A program made the position numbers and the translations under genes. A stretch of 64,000 nucleotides of DNA, taken from contig WBUG01000006.1 of assembly GCA_008933835.1 (NCBI GenBank), positions 21,690 through 85,689 on the forward strand. Direction: 5' to 3'. The notes beneath the pieces were generated by a model. It saw nothing but the letters and a program-made list of their open reading frames with translations, was not told where the DNA came from and searched no databases. Below, one piece after another: positions 51,356 to 59,100 of the stretch (the stretch's first letter is position 1; each line of letters starts with the position of its first letter). Source of the DNA: Bacteroidota bacterium (GTDB lineage Bacteria > Bacteroidota > Ignavibacteria > UBA10030 > UBA8401).

Positions 51356-52609
51356 ATGTTCCCACTGGTTCCCAACCTTATCAGCGAAGAGCTGAATCTC
51401 ATCGTCGCGCTGCTCATCGGCATCGCGTTCGGTTTCATCCTCGAGCAGGCGGGTTTCTCCTCCTCGCGGAAACTGGCCGGGGTCTTCTACGGCTACGACT
51501 TCACCGTCCTCCGGGTCTTCTTCACCGCGGGGGTCACGGCGATGAGCGGCGTCATCATCCTCGGTTACCTCGGCTGGCTCGACACCGATTTCATGTACAT
51601 CAACCCCACCTTCATGCAGGCGGCCGTCCTCGGCGGCGTCATCATGGGCTTCGGGTTCATCATCGGCGGGTTCTGTCCGGGCACGAGCGTCTGCGGCATG
51701 GCCATCGGCAAGATCGACGCGATGGTGTTCGTGGGGGGCGGCCTCATCGGCGTGTTCGTCTACGGCGAGCTGTATCCCTGGTTCGAGGGGATCACGAACG
51801 CCGATGCGATGGGTCCGCTGCGGATCTTCGATTCGCTCGGGATGTCCCAGGGGCTCTTCGCTTTCGCGCTCATCGCGATGGCGGTGGGGGCGTTCATCGC
51901 CACGACGGTCATCGAGCGGAAGGTGGATCCCGACGGTCCCGCGAAAGAGTTCAACGCCGCGACGCACCGGCTCGCCGGACTGGCCGTGCTGGCGGTCGGC
52001 GCGGTGCTCGTCTTTCTGCCTGATTATAAAGAACGAATGTTGACGGCGGTCTCGGACACGCAGTACCTGGAAACGCACCCGGTGAAGGAGATGACGGCGG
52101 ACGAACTCGCGTTCCGCCTCATCGATAGGGACCCCCGCGTTTCCGTCATCGATGTCCGTGCCGCCGCCGATTTTGCCTCGCTCTCCCTCCCCGGCGCCGT
52201 GAACATCGAGCCGCGCCAGGTCTTCCAGAAGGAGTACAGCGAGCTGCTCGGACAGCGGCACACGCGCAAGGTGTTCGTCTCGTCGGACGAGGCCGAGGCG
52301 CGAAAGGCCGCGCTCATCGCCCGGCATCTGGGGTACGAGAACGTCTACGTCCTCTGCGGCGGCATCGACCGTTTCGTCGCGCAGATCATCATGAACACGC
52401 CGTCGACGGCGGACGAACCGTGCCGTTTCCAACGCGCAGCGTACGACCCGCAGACCGCCGTCCCGCCCCACGACGAACTGCGGCAGGCGAAGGACACCGA
52501 ACGGTTCCGCACGAAGGCCAGCGTCGCGATGCAGGCGATGATCAAGGAGGCGAAGCAGAAGAGCGTCAAGCCGGTCAAGATCGTCAAGAAGGTGGCGGGA
52601 GGGTGCTAG
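51356..52609 (+). CDS. YeeE/YedE-family transporter half fused to an inactive-looking rhodanese domain
   Basis: This 417-residue protein has YeeE/YedE membrane segments at ~1-220. These include FILEQAGFSSSRKLAGVFYG and GFCPGTSVCGMAIGKIDAM with the conserved Cys. Residues ~245-345 form a rhodanese-like domain (VSVIDVRAAADFASLSLPGAVNI ... YVLCGGIDRF, quoted in part). The catalytic-loop Cys is missing, the site reading VFVSSDEAEAR, so sulfur-transferase activity is unlikely. The last ~70 residues are Lys-rich and end KKVAGGC. It completes the transporter with the preceding gene. Confidence 0.88.
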   Translation: MFPLVPNLISEELNLIVALLIGIAFGFILEQAGFSSSRKLAGVFYGYDFTVLRVFFTAGVTAMSGVIILGYLGWLDTDFMYINPTFMQAAVLGGVIMGFGFIIGGFCPGTSVCGMAIGKIDAMVFVGGGLIGVFVYGELYPWFEGITNADAMGPLRIFDSLGMSQGLFAFALIAMAVGAFIATTVIERKVDPDGPAKEFNAATHRLAGLAVLAVGAVLVFLPDYKERMLTAVSDTQYLETHPVKEMTADELAFRLIDRDPRVSVIDVRAAADFASLSLPGAVNIEPRQVFQKEYSELLGQRHTRKVFVSSDEAEARKAALIARHLGYENVYVLCGGIDRFVAQIIMNTPSTADEPCRFQRAAYDPQTAVPPHDELRQAKDTERFRTKASVAMQAMIKEAKQKSVKPVKIVKKVAGGC

Positions 52610-52644
52610 CCGCATCTCCCGTGTCAGCGCAGCACGAAAGCGAT

Positions 52645-52668
52645 GAAGCCGGAGTCCCCTCCGGCTTC
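52645..52668. terminator. Hairpin between convergent genes
   Basis: GAAGCCGGAG and CTCCGGCTTC form a perfect 10-bp stem with a 4-nt loop between the rhodanese fusion and the permease gene. There is no T run on either side, so it may be a weak bidirectional terminator. Confidence 0.5.
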
Positions 52669-52705
52669 GCCGTGTACAGTGGTCTCGGACCCCCTCCGAA
52701 CCCGT

Positions 52706-53563
52706 TCACCATCCCGCCGCGAACACCAGCGAACCGGCCAGCAGACCGAGCACCGCATTGAACGCCTTCACCTTGACCGCGTCCGCAACGGAGTACGAGA
52801 GCATCGGGAGCATGCCGTGTCCGTCCTGCACGATGGCGCTGGTGAGCAGTACCGAGAACGGCACGAACCCCTGCGCGTAGAGCGTGACGAAGAAGAGATG
52901 CGGACCCGATTCCGGAATGAGGCCGGTCACCACCGCCAGCAGGAGGAACATGGAGCGGTATTCCGATGCGAAGCGTTCCAGCGGAAGCACCGTCATCGCC
53001 GCGTCCACCGCCGCCAGCGCCGCGAAGGTCCAGACGGCGGTACGGAGCAGGTGCCTCCGGATGATGTGACGGTACACATGGTCGACCAGGTAGTGCCGGA
53101 CGGAGCGTTCGGGCTGATGGTAGCCCATTTCGCCGCAGTTGGAGCAGGTGCGAAGGTTCAGCCGCGCCGAGACCCGGTCGATGAGCCATCCCCCGGCGAT
53201 GCCGAACACGAACAGCAGACCGAAGAGCAGCACCGCATCGCGGGGGAACATGGCGAGCATGACGAACGCCTCGTCCCCCGACACCGCGATCATGGAACCG
53301 GCCAGGGCGCCGAAACTGATCATGCCGTGGATGTAGAGCGACACGTTGGTGAACCCGCCGATGCATCCCGGCACGGTGCCGATGAGCGACGCCACGACGT
53401 ACTGCCGCGAACGTCCCGCTCTTTCGAAGAAACGGTGAAGCCGGTCCTTGGTGAGGACGTTCAGCAGGTCCACCGCCACCATCATCACCGCGACGAGCAG
53501 GGTGATGCGGAGCGTCTCACCCGCCAGATGCGGAAGACGTGCGAGCAATCCGTCGTCATTCAT
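52706..53563 (-). CDS. Putative 10-TM metal/metalloid permease (ArsP_2/DUF2899-like)
   Basis: This protein has about 285 residues from MNDDG; ATGs 27 and 42 bp upstream would lengthen it. There are about eight to ten hydrophobic segments in two related halves. The halves are marked GTVPGCIGGFTNVSLYIHGM and ALITGLIPESGPHLFFVTLY-like sequence. SAIVQDGHGMLPMLSYSVAD and the Cys pair TCSNCGEMGYHQ lie in the middle and second half. This matches proteins annotated as putative manganese transporter or arsenic efflux; the substrate is unproven. It overlaps the NifX-like gene. Confidence 0.75.
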   Translation of the reverse strand: MNDDGLLARLPHLAGETLRITLLVAVMMVAVDLLNVLTKDRLHRFFERAGRSRQYVVASLIGTVPGCIGGFTNVSLYIHGMISFGALAGSMIAVSGDEAFVMLAMFPRDAVLLFGLLFVFGIAGGWLIDRVSARLNLRTCSNCGEMGYHQPERSVRHYLVDHVYRHIIRRHLLRTAVWTFAALAAVDAAMTVLPLERFASEYRSMFLLLAVVTGLIPESGPHLFFVTLYAQGFVPFSVLLTSAIVQDGHGMLPMLSYSVADAVKVKAFNAVLGLLAGSLVFAAGW

Positions 53564-53963
53564 GGCGGCGGCAGGTCCGTTCGGCGTCATGGACGAGGGT
53601 CCCATCCGCGAACCGGGCGGCGGCCTCTTCGACCCCTTCCACGTCCGTGAAGAGGACGTCGATACGGTGCGCCCGGAGGTCCTCCACCGCCCTCCAGCCT
53701 CCGCCGGCGCAGATGAGCGCGGCGCAGTCCTTCAGTCCCTCGGTCAACCGGGCATGATGGGCTCCCGCCCCTTCCCCGTGTCGATGTTCTCCGGCTTCGT
53801 GTGCATGCGCAGCACCGCCGTCATGATGGGCGGTGAATCCGTTCTCCCGGACGCCGGCCGGACGGACGGTCCCGTTCTCGACGTCGAAGAGCATGAATGT
53901 CCGGCAGCGGCCGATATGGCCGGCGACCCGTTTCCGGTCGTTGCTGGCGATGGCGATTCTCAT
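53556..53963 (-). CDS. NifX/NifB-related dinitrogenase cofactor-type protein
   Basis: This 135-residue protein begins MRIAIASNDRKRVAGHIGRC, the small NifX/NafY-like fold. A His-rich insert (HHDGGAAHAHEAGEHRHGEG) lies at ~46-66, followed by DCAALICAGGGW. Such proteins occur widely in anaerobes without nitrogenase. No nif genes are in the window, so a metal-binding or metal-handling role is more likely than nitrogenase assembly. It overlaps the DUF134 gene by four bases. Confidence 0.88.
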   Translation of the reverse strand: MRIAIASNDRKRVAGHIGRCRTFMLFDVENGTVRPAGVRENGFTAHHDGGAAHAHEAGEHRHGEGAGAHHARLTEGLKDCAALICAGGGWRAVEDLRAHRIDVLFTDVEGVEEAAARFADGTLVHDAERTCRRHE

Positions 53964-54280
53964 GGTCGTTCCCTTTCGTTCGATTTCGTTTCCGTGCTCA
54001 TGGGAGCGAAATCCATCCGGAGCGCTTTGCCACGGAGGATGGCCTCCGTCACTTTCTTCCGTCCCCGCTCCACGATACGTCCGAACGTCGCGCGGGAGAT
54101 GCGCATTTCGGCGGCGCCCCGTTCATGGGAGAACGCGAGGTAGTCCGCGAGCCGCATCGCCTCCAGTTCATCCTGTTCGAGCACCACTTCGGCCAGTTCC
54201 GTGAGCGGGATGCCGCGGGGCTTGAAGTAGACGGAGGCGGGACGGCAGCCGATGCGCCGCCGTTTCTTAGGTCGTGCCAT
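53960..54280 (-). CDS. DUF134-family predicted DNA-binding protein
   Basis: This 106-residue protein starts MARPKKRRRIGCRPASVYFKP (quoted in part), the typical DUF134 beginning with basic residues and one Cys. A helix-turn-helix of sigma-region-4 type follows (LEQDELEAMRLADYLAF; EMRISRATFGRIVERGRKKV). It heads the three-gene set with the NifX-like protein and the permease and likely regulates it. A palindrome lies ~35-45 bp upstream. Confidence 0.9.
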   Translation of the reverse strand: MARPKKRRRIGCRPASVYFKPRGIPLTELAEVVLEQDELEAMRLADYLAFSHERGAAEMRISRATFGRIVERGRKKVTEAILRGKALRMDFAPMSTETKSNERERP

Positions 54281-54313
54281 GCGCGGGGTTCCCTTCCGTC
54301 GGACGTATCATTA

Positions 54314-54327
54314 TGAGCATATGCTCA
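54314..54327 (-). promoter_or_regulatory. Palindromic operator before the DUF134 gene
   Basis: The perfect 14-bp palindrome TGAGCATATGCTCA lies 34 bp before the DUF134 ATG. It is a good candidate operator for the DUF134 protein itself. CATAAT on the minus strand just downstream could be a -10 element, but no -35 was found. Confidence 0.55.
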
Positions 54328-54458
54328 ATATCGGGAAAACGGAGTTCCGAAGCAAGGTGTACTTTTTCGGCAGGAAAGGAAGGAACAACGGAGGGAAAAC
54401 ACCGTTCTCCCGGCATGCAGGAGCATGTCAGGTTCCGGAAACGAAGAGATGCGCGGCG

Positions 54459-54578
54459 TCAGCGCTGTTCGATGAGATGCTGCTCCATATCCTCATCGCA
54501 TTCGCGGAGGAACCGTCCGAAGAGCAGGAACGCACCGAGCAGCATCAGGTACGAGAGAATTCCGATCGTCACATACAT
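54459..54578 (-). CDS. 39-residue single-pass membrane peptide
   Basis: The frame starts ATG-TAT-GTG behind GGGAGGTTCAT and encodes MYVTIGILSYLMLLGAFLLF, then a charged tail FLRECDEDMEQHLIEQR (short gap omitted). One transmembrane helix with a short acidic cytoplasmic end is clear. I do not recognise the family. It lies 178 bp upstream of the DUF134 gene on the same strand and may belong to the same metal-related unit. Confidence 0.6.
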   Translation of the reverse strand: MYVTIGILSYLMLLGAFLLFGRFLRECDEDMEQHLIEQR

Positions 54579-54731
54579 ATGAACCTCCCACGATTTCACC
54601 GACTGATCGAAGAATAAAATGACAAATTATGTGCCGTAAATTTTCTCCCCCAGATCGACCGATTTTCAACAATACAGTTTCGAGGATCGAGAATTTTGTA
54701 GAATATCATCCACCGGTGCGAAATTTACCAT

Positions 54732-54760
54732 TTGCAGAAGCGCTCATTCCTGCGTATATT
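54732..54760 (+). promoter_or_regulatory. Promoter of the tRNA-Val(CAC) unit
   Basis: TTGCAG, 17 bp, TATATT on the plus strand, with the same -10 as the rRNA and tRNA-Ala promoters. It predicts a start near 54767 and a ~210-nt leader. Confidence 0.6.
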
Positions 54761-54766
54761 TGATGC

Positions 54767-54978
54767 GGAAGAACGTTCAGCTCTCACCTGCGCTCCGAAA
54801 CAACACGGAGCTTCGGTGAACAGGCTCCACCTGCGCTCCGCGGAAAACTCGGAGCTTCGGTGAGCAGGCAGTTGACCCGACAGAAGGCGTCGGGATGCTC
54901 AATTCGGCAACCACTCGCACACATCGCTCGTGGGCCGAATTGGCAGTTCAGAGCGTTCTTCAGTTCTCATACATATTT
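54767..54978 (+). other. Structured leader upstream of tRNA-Val, possible ncRNA
   Basis: No reading frame is convincing. Four hairpins occur in order. Two are near-identical (see the 43-bp repeats). The third is CCCGAC/GTCGGG at 54876-54894. The fourth, AATTCGGC/GCCGAATT at 54901-54941, has an inner CCAC/GTGG stem. The third is the CCCGACARAARGCGTCGGGA element shared with the tRNA-Ala leader. The last bases before the tRNA (TACATATT) are also shared. Confidence 0.5.
54785..54870 (+). repeat. Two tandem 43-bp hairpin repeats
   Basis: Units 54785-54827 and 54828-54870 share CACCTGCGCTCCG and CGGAGCTTCGGTGA, differing mainly in the loop. Each folds as a hairpin with CTCCG/CGGAG and CACC/GGTG stems. 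The arms are conserved and the loops diverged, which suggests the RNA structure is under selection. Confidence 0.75.
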
Positions 54979-55053
54979 GGACGTTTAGCTCAGTTGGTTC
55001 AGAGCGTTCGCCTCACACGCGAAAGGTCGTAGGTTCAAGTCCTACAACGTCCA
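54979..55053 (+). tRNA. tRNA-Val (anticodon CAC)
   Basis: The cloverleaf has acceptor GGACGTT/AACGTCC, D stem GCTC/GAGC, anticodon arm TTCGC-CTCACAC-GCGAA with anticodon CAC and T arm GTAGG-TTCAAGT-CCTAC. CCA is not encoded. Confidence 0.95.
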
Positions 55054-55061
55054 CTTCAAAG

Positions 55062-55086
55062 AACCCGGAGGATATCCGGGTTTTCC
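55062..55086 (+). terminator. Terminator after tRNA-Val
   Basis: AACCCGGA and TCCGGGTT form an 8-bp stem with a GGATA loop, running into TTTTCC. Confidence 0.75.
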
Positions 55087-55118
55087 ATTTTAAAGCCGGT
55101 CCGGCGGACGCCGAAATA

Positions 55119-55157
55119 ATGACACAGCCCTCGGATCGCTCCGCGGGCTGTCGTCAT
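55119..55157 (-). terminator. Likely terminator of the short secreted protein gene
   Basis: A long hairpin with ACAGCCC/GGGCTGT as its core and extended ATGAC/GTCAT flanks is followed on the minus strand by TATTTCGG. A second perfect 8-bp stem (GATTCCGC/GCGGAATC, 55178-55201) lies directly after the stop codon. Confidence 0.55.
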
Positions 55158-55203
55158 TCTTCATTTATGTACCGGCCGATTCCGCTGCCCGGGGCGGAAT
55201 CCG

Positions 55204-55971
55204 CTACTTGACCAGCATCATCTTCTTGAGCATCGTCTTGCCGCCGCTCTGCAGGCGTGCGAAGTAGATACCGCTGGCGAACCTCGACGCATCGAAGCGG
55301 GCCTGATGATGGACGCCGGCATCACGCGGTCCGTTGACCAGCGTCGCCACTTCGCGTCCGACGATATCGTACACCTTCAGCGTCGTCATACCGGACTTCT
55401 CCAGCGTGAAGCCGATGGCGGTCGTGGGATTGAACGGGTTCGGATAGTTCTGGTCCAGAGAGAATCTCGCGGGTGCTGCACGCTCATTATCGACTGAGGT
55501 CGCTCCCGGTTTGACAGACCGCGTGTACGAGAACGCGCCGCCGGTGTTCCCGCCGGAATAGGTGAGTATCTTCACATCAAGATAGATGTTCTCCGCCGTC
55601 AGGTGCAGCACCAGATCCTTTCCGATCAGGCTCTGCGGACTGTTTCCGGAGAGAGGGAGGAAATTCAGATAGGACAGAGTACTGAACGAATCGGTGGTGC
55701 CGAAGGCCCATAATGTCCCGGATGGAGCATTGGCCGCATACGACGTATCCTTCCGGATATTGTAGATGCTCTGCGTGTTCGCACGGGTGATCCAGACCGA
55801 ATCGGAGATGCGGTCCTGATTCGGTGCCAGTTTCCAATCCGCAAACGCCGCTTTCGAAAACGTGACCGTGCCGTTCGATCTCGTCCATACGGATTGAGCG
55901 GAGAGCATCCATGGCGTGACGATGAAGAGGTACACTACGAGTGCATGCCGTTTCACGAACATATCCTTCAT
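55204..55971 (-). CDS. Secreted protein with module X and T9SS-type sorting tail
   Basis: The protein has about 255 residues from MKDMFVKRHALVV; an ATG 9 bp downstream is also possible. A signal peptide ends near MLSAQS. One copy of an unrecognised ~110-residue module follows (TFSKAAFADWKLAPNQDRIS ... KDLVLHLTAENIYLDVK). The C-terminal ~85 residues are a type A sorting domain (NYPNPFNPTTAIGFTLEKSG, then KVYDIVGREVATLV, SGIYFARL). Such tails direct proteins through type IX secretion or related export. The tail is nearly identical in DNA to that of the next protein. Confidence 0.85.
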   Translation of the reverse strand: MKDMFVKRHALVVYLFIVTPWMLSAQSVWTRSNGTVTFSKAAFADWKLAPNQDRISDSVWITRANTQSIYNIRKDTSYAANAPSGTLWAFGTTDSFSTLSYLNFLPLSGNSPQSLIGKDLVLHLTAENIYLDVKILTYSGGNTGGAFSYTRSVKPGATSVDNERAAPARFSLDQNYPNPFNPTTAIGFTLEKSGMTTLKVYDIVGREVATLVNGPRDAGVHHQARFDASRFASGIYFARLQSGGKTMLKKMMLVK

Positions 55972-56042
55972 ACGAGTGAGATGCAGTGAATGAACGTCTG
56001 TATTCAGAAACCCGATACACGTTTTGCAGGGCATCCATAAAG

Positions 56043-56082
56043 AAGCCCTGGTCATCCGCGGTATGCGGATGCCAAGGCTTCC
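56043..56082 (-). terminator. Terminator of the giant secreted protein gene
   Basis: On the minus strand GAAGCC...GCATCCGC pairs with GCGGATG...GGGCTTC around a short loop and runs into TTTAT. Confidence 0.7.
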
Positions 56083-56104
56083 CTGAAGCTGGTACTGATG
56101 CCGA

Positions 56105-59100
56105 TTACTTGACGAGCATCATCTTCTTGAGCATCGTCTTGCCGCCGCTCTGCAGGCGTGCGAAGTAGATGCCGCTGGCGAACCGCGACGCATCGAAGCG
56201 GGCCTGATGATAGACGCCGGCATCCAGCGTTCCGTTGACCAGTGTCGCCACTTCGCGTCCGACGATATCGTACACCTTCAGCGTCGTCATACCGGACTTC
56301 TCCAGCGTGAAGCCGATGGTGGTCGACGGATTGAACGGGTTCGGGTAGTTCTGTTCCAGCGTGAACACCAGCGGCACGACGCCGACGTTCACTTCGACCT
56401 CAGCGGAGTATCCGAACTTCCCGCTCCGGTCGACCTGTTTGAGGCGGTAGACGTACTTGCCCGCCTTCAGGTTCCGGTCCGTATAGCTGTACTCCTTCGG
56501 CGCGTTGGTGGTGCCGTTCCCTTCGACGAATCCGACCTTGCTCCATGCTTCAGCCGGTGCGACGCCGGCGTTGACGGTACCGGCCAGTCTCCGTTCGACC
56601 TCGAAACCGTAATTGTCCGTTTCCGTGGCGGTCCCCCAGGCGAGTTCGGCATTGAACCGCTTCGCCGTCGCCGTGAAAGAGGTCAGTTCCACCGAGAGCG
56701 GAGCTTCGCTGTTGACCCATCCGCTCGAACCGGTGAAATTGAAGTTCATCAACCGACCATCGCCTCCGGCCGTTCCATGACCGTGGGCGACCGTTCCGGT
56801 GCCGGCATTCAGCTGCCAGTATCCCACCAGACCCGATTGCGCCGACGTGAACGGAAGGTTCATGTTGTCCTGGATCTGCTGTTGCGTGCGGGCGACGTTC
56901 CAGATACGGACCTCATCGATATCACCGTTGAAGAACCGCCCGCCAAAATCCGAGCCGATGGCGATATGGTCGGAGTTCGAACTGGTGGTGAACGGTTCAC
57001 CGTCGATGCTCACAGGACTTCCGTTGACATACAGCGTTCTCGTCCCGTTGTTATTGACGGCGGCGATATGGTACCAGTTTCCGGCCGTCAGGATCCCGCT
57101 GGCGGTCTCCTGTTCGTCGAAACGAATTCCCGTGTAGGGATGATTGTTCGACAAACGAATGAAGTATCCGTTCGAACCGTTGGAATGATACTTCGAGATG
57201 ATCCCCGCCATGCTGCTGAAGCCGCTCGGCTTGATCCATGCTTCCAACGTGTACGTGTTCGTCAGATCGAACGCGTTCGCATCCTCGATCCGGACATGGT
57301 CATCCGACCCGTCGAAACGGAGCGAATTCGCCTGTGTTCCGGACATCGTCATGACCGTCATGTCGCCGCTGCGGTGGCTCATGGTATCGTTCTGTGATTT
57401 GAGCTTCACATAGTACAGCACCCCGGGGGAAAGGCCGGTCAGATCCGCGGAGACGCTCGTGGCGGTGTTCATCGTGATCGACGACGGGGTCGCAGCGATA
57501 CTGTCCGTGTAGACTCCGCTGCTCGTTCCATAGAAGAACTTCGCCGTGGCGTTGTAACCGGTCGAGTAGACCGATCCATGGACGGTCGCTGTGGCAGCGC
57601 CGACATTCGTCGCGTGGGTTGCAGAACCCATCAGTGGAGCCGATGCGCGCTGATACGAGAAGCCGCCCCCTTCATCACTTTGTGTCCACGAGAGGAATTT
57701 GACATCGATATAAATATCCTCATCGATCAAGTGCATCACCATGTCAAGACCGACCATATCCGGCGGACCCGCCGCACTGGTGGTCTGGACATCCCCTTTT
57801 TTCGCCGGTTCCGGTCCGCCGCCTCCGCCGAGCGCCTGCTGCGTGTTGTACCAGGTATCGAATGTCAGGTTCTCGACACCGTCATTGATGGAGCCGACGG
57901 CCCATTCCGTCCCTGCGGGCGATGTGTCCTGGTCGCCATCATAACCGGATTCGGAGCGGATATTGAAGAGGCCTTCGTTATCCTTCCGGGTCAGCCACAC
58001 ATCGTTATTGATACGGTCCTGATTCTCGGCCAGGTTCCAGTCATCATAATCGTCCTTCGTGAACGTGATCGTGCCGTTGTCCTTGTTCCAGTACTGGACC
58101 GTGTGCGGCCGTACACTGCGTTCAGAGCTGCGGGCGTACAAGGACCCGTTCGAGGCGGCAAAACGATAGTAGTAGGTCGTTCCGTCGCTCAAGCCGGTCA
58201 GCGTCTTGGAGAGCGTGTACACCGTATCCGCCGGAATCGTGCCGGGCGTGATGAGCACACTGTCCGTATACGTGCCGCTGACCGTCCCATAGATCACATA
58301 GGCGGTGGCCGTGGTCGTCTTTGAATGAATCTGTCCGGAGACCGTGACGGATGTCGGAGTAAGGTTGGAATAACCGTTCTGGATGAGCTCTAACGGCTTC
58401 AGCGAACGTGTATAGGAGAATCCGCCGTCACCACCGGAAGACCACGAATTAAAGTGGACATCAAAATAGATATCCTCAGCGATGAGGTGGAGAACGACAT
58501 CCTTTCCCGGAAGATTTGACAGACTTCCGTCCATACCATCACCATCCCTCAGATTCCGGAAGGCATCAAAGGTCAATGTTTCAATACCATCGGATATTTT
58601 TCCCAACGCCCATTCGGTTCCGGCGGGCGAAGAATCACTATTTGGCGATGATTCCGTTTTAATGTTGAACAGAACGCCGTAATCCTCGCGTGTCAGCCAG
58701 ATATCGTCTGAAATGCGGTCCTGATTCTCCGCCAATGTCCAGTCGGCACCATCCTCCTTCGTGATGGTGAGCGTCGGCGGAACTTCATTGTCCTCACTCA
58801 CCGCCAGGAACTGACTGAAGGAGGTGATGCCGGCCCAGGTCACCTGACCGGTCACGGAGTCCGCCGCTGTTGCGGTCGCCACCAGCGTCCAGGCACCGCT
58901 CGAGTTGGATTCGCGCTTATAGAGCGAGAGCAGGCTCGGTTCGTTCTGCTGGGCCATGGTGATCGCGCCGGCGCCGAAGGTGAGCGTAAGACTGGTCGAG
59001 AACGTGCCGGGATCACCGAACAGATTGATCACAAAATACTTCCCGCCAACCGATGAGCCAAAACCGGCCGGATAATTGCTCGGGTCCGCCGTCAGCTCGG

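Noticed and set aside
53556..53963. NifX-like protein as evidence of nitrogen fixation
   Set aside because: No nifH, D, K, E, N or B is present here, and this family is widespread in organisms that do not fix nitrogen.
54785..54870. Two 43-bp repeats as a possible small CRISPR array
   Set aside because: Only two directly adjacent units, no spacers of regular length, no cas genes, and each unit is itself a hairpin.
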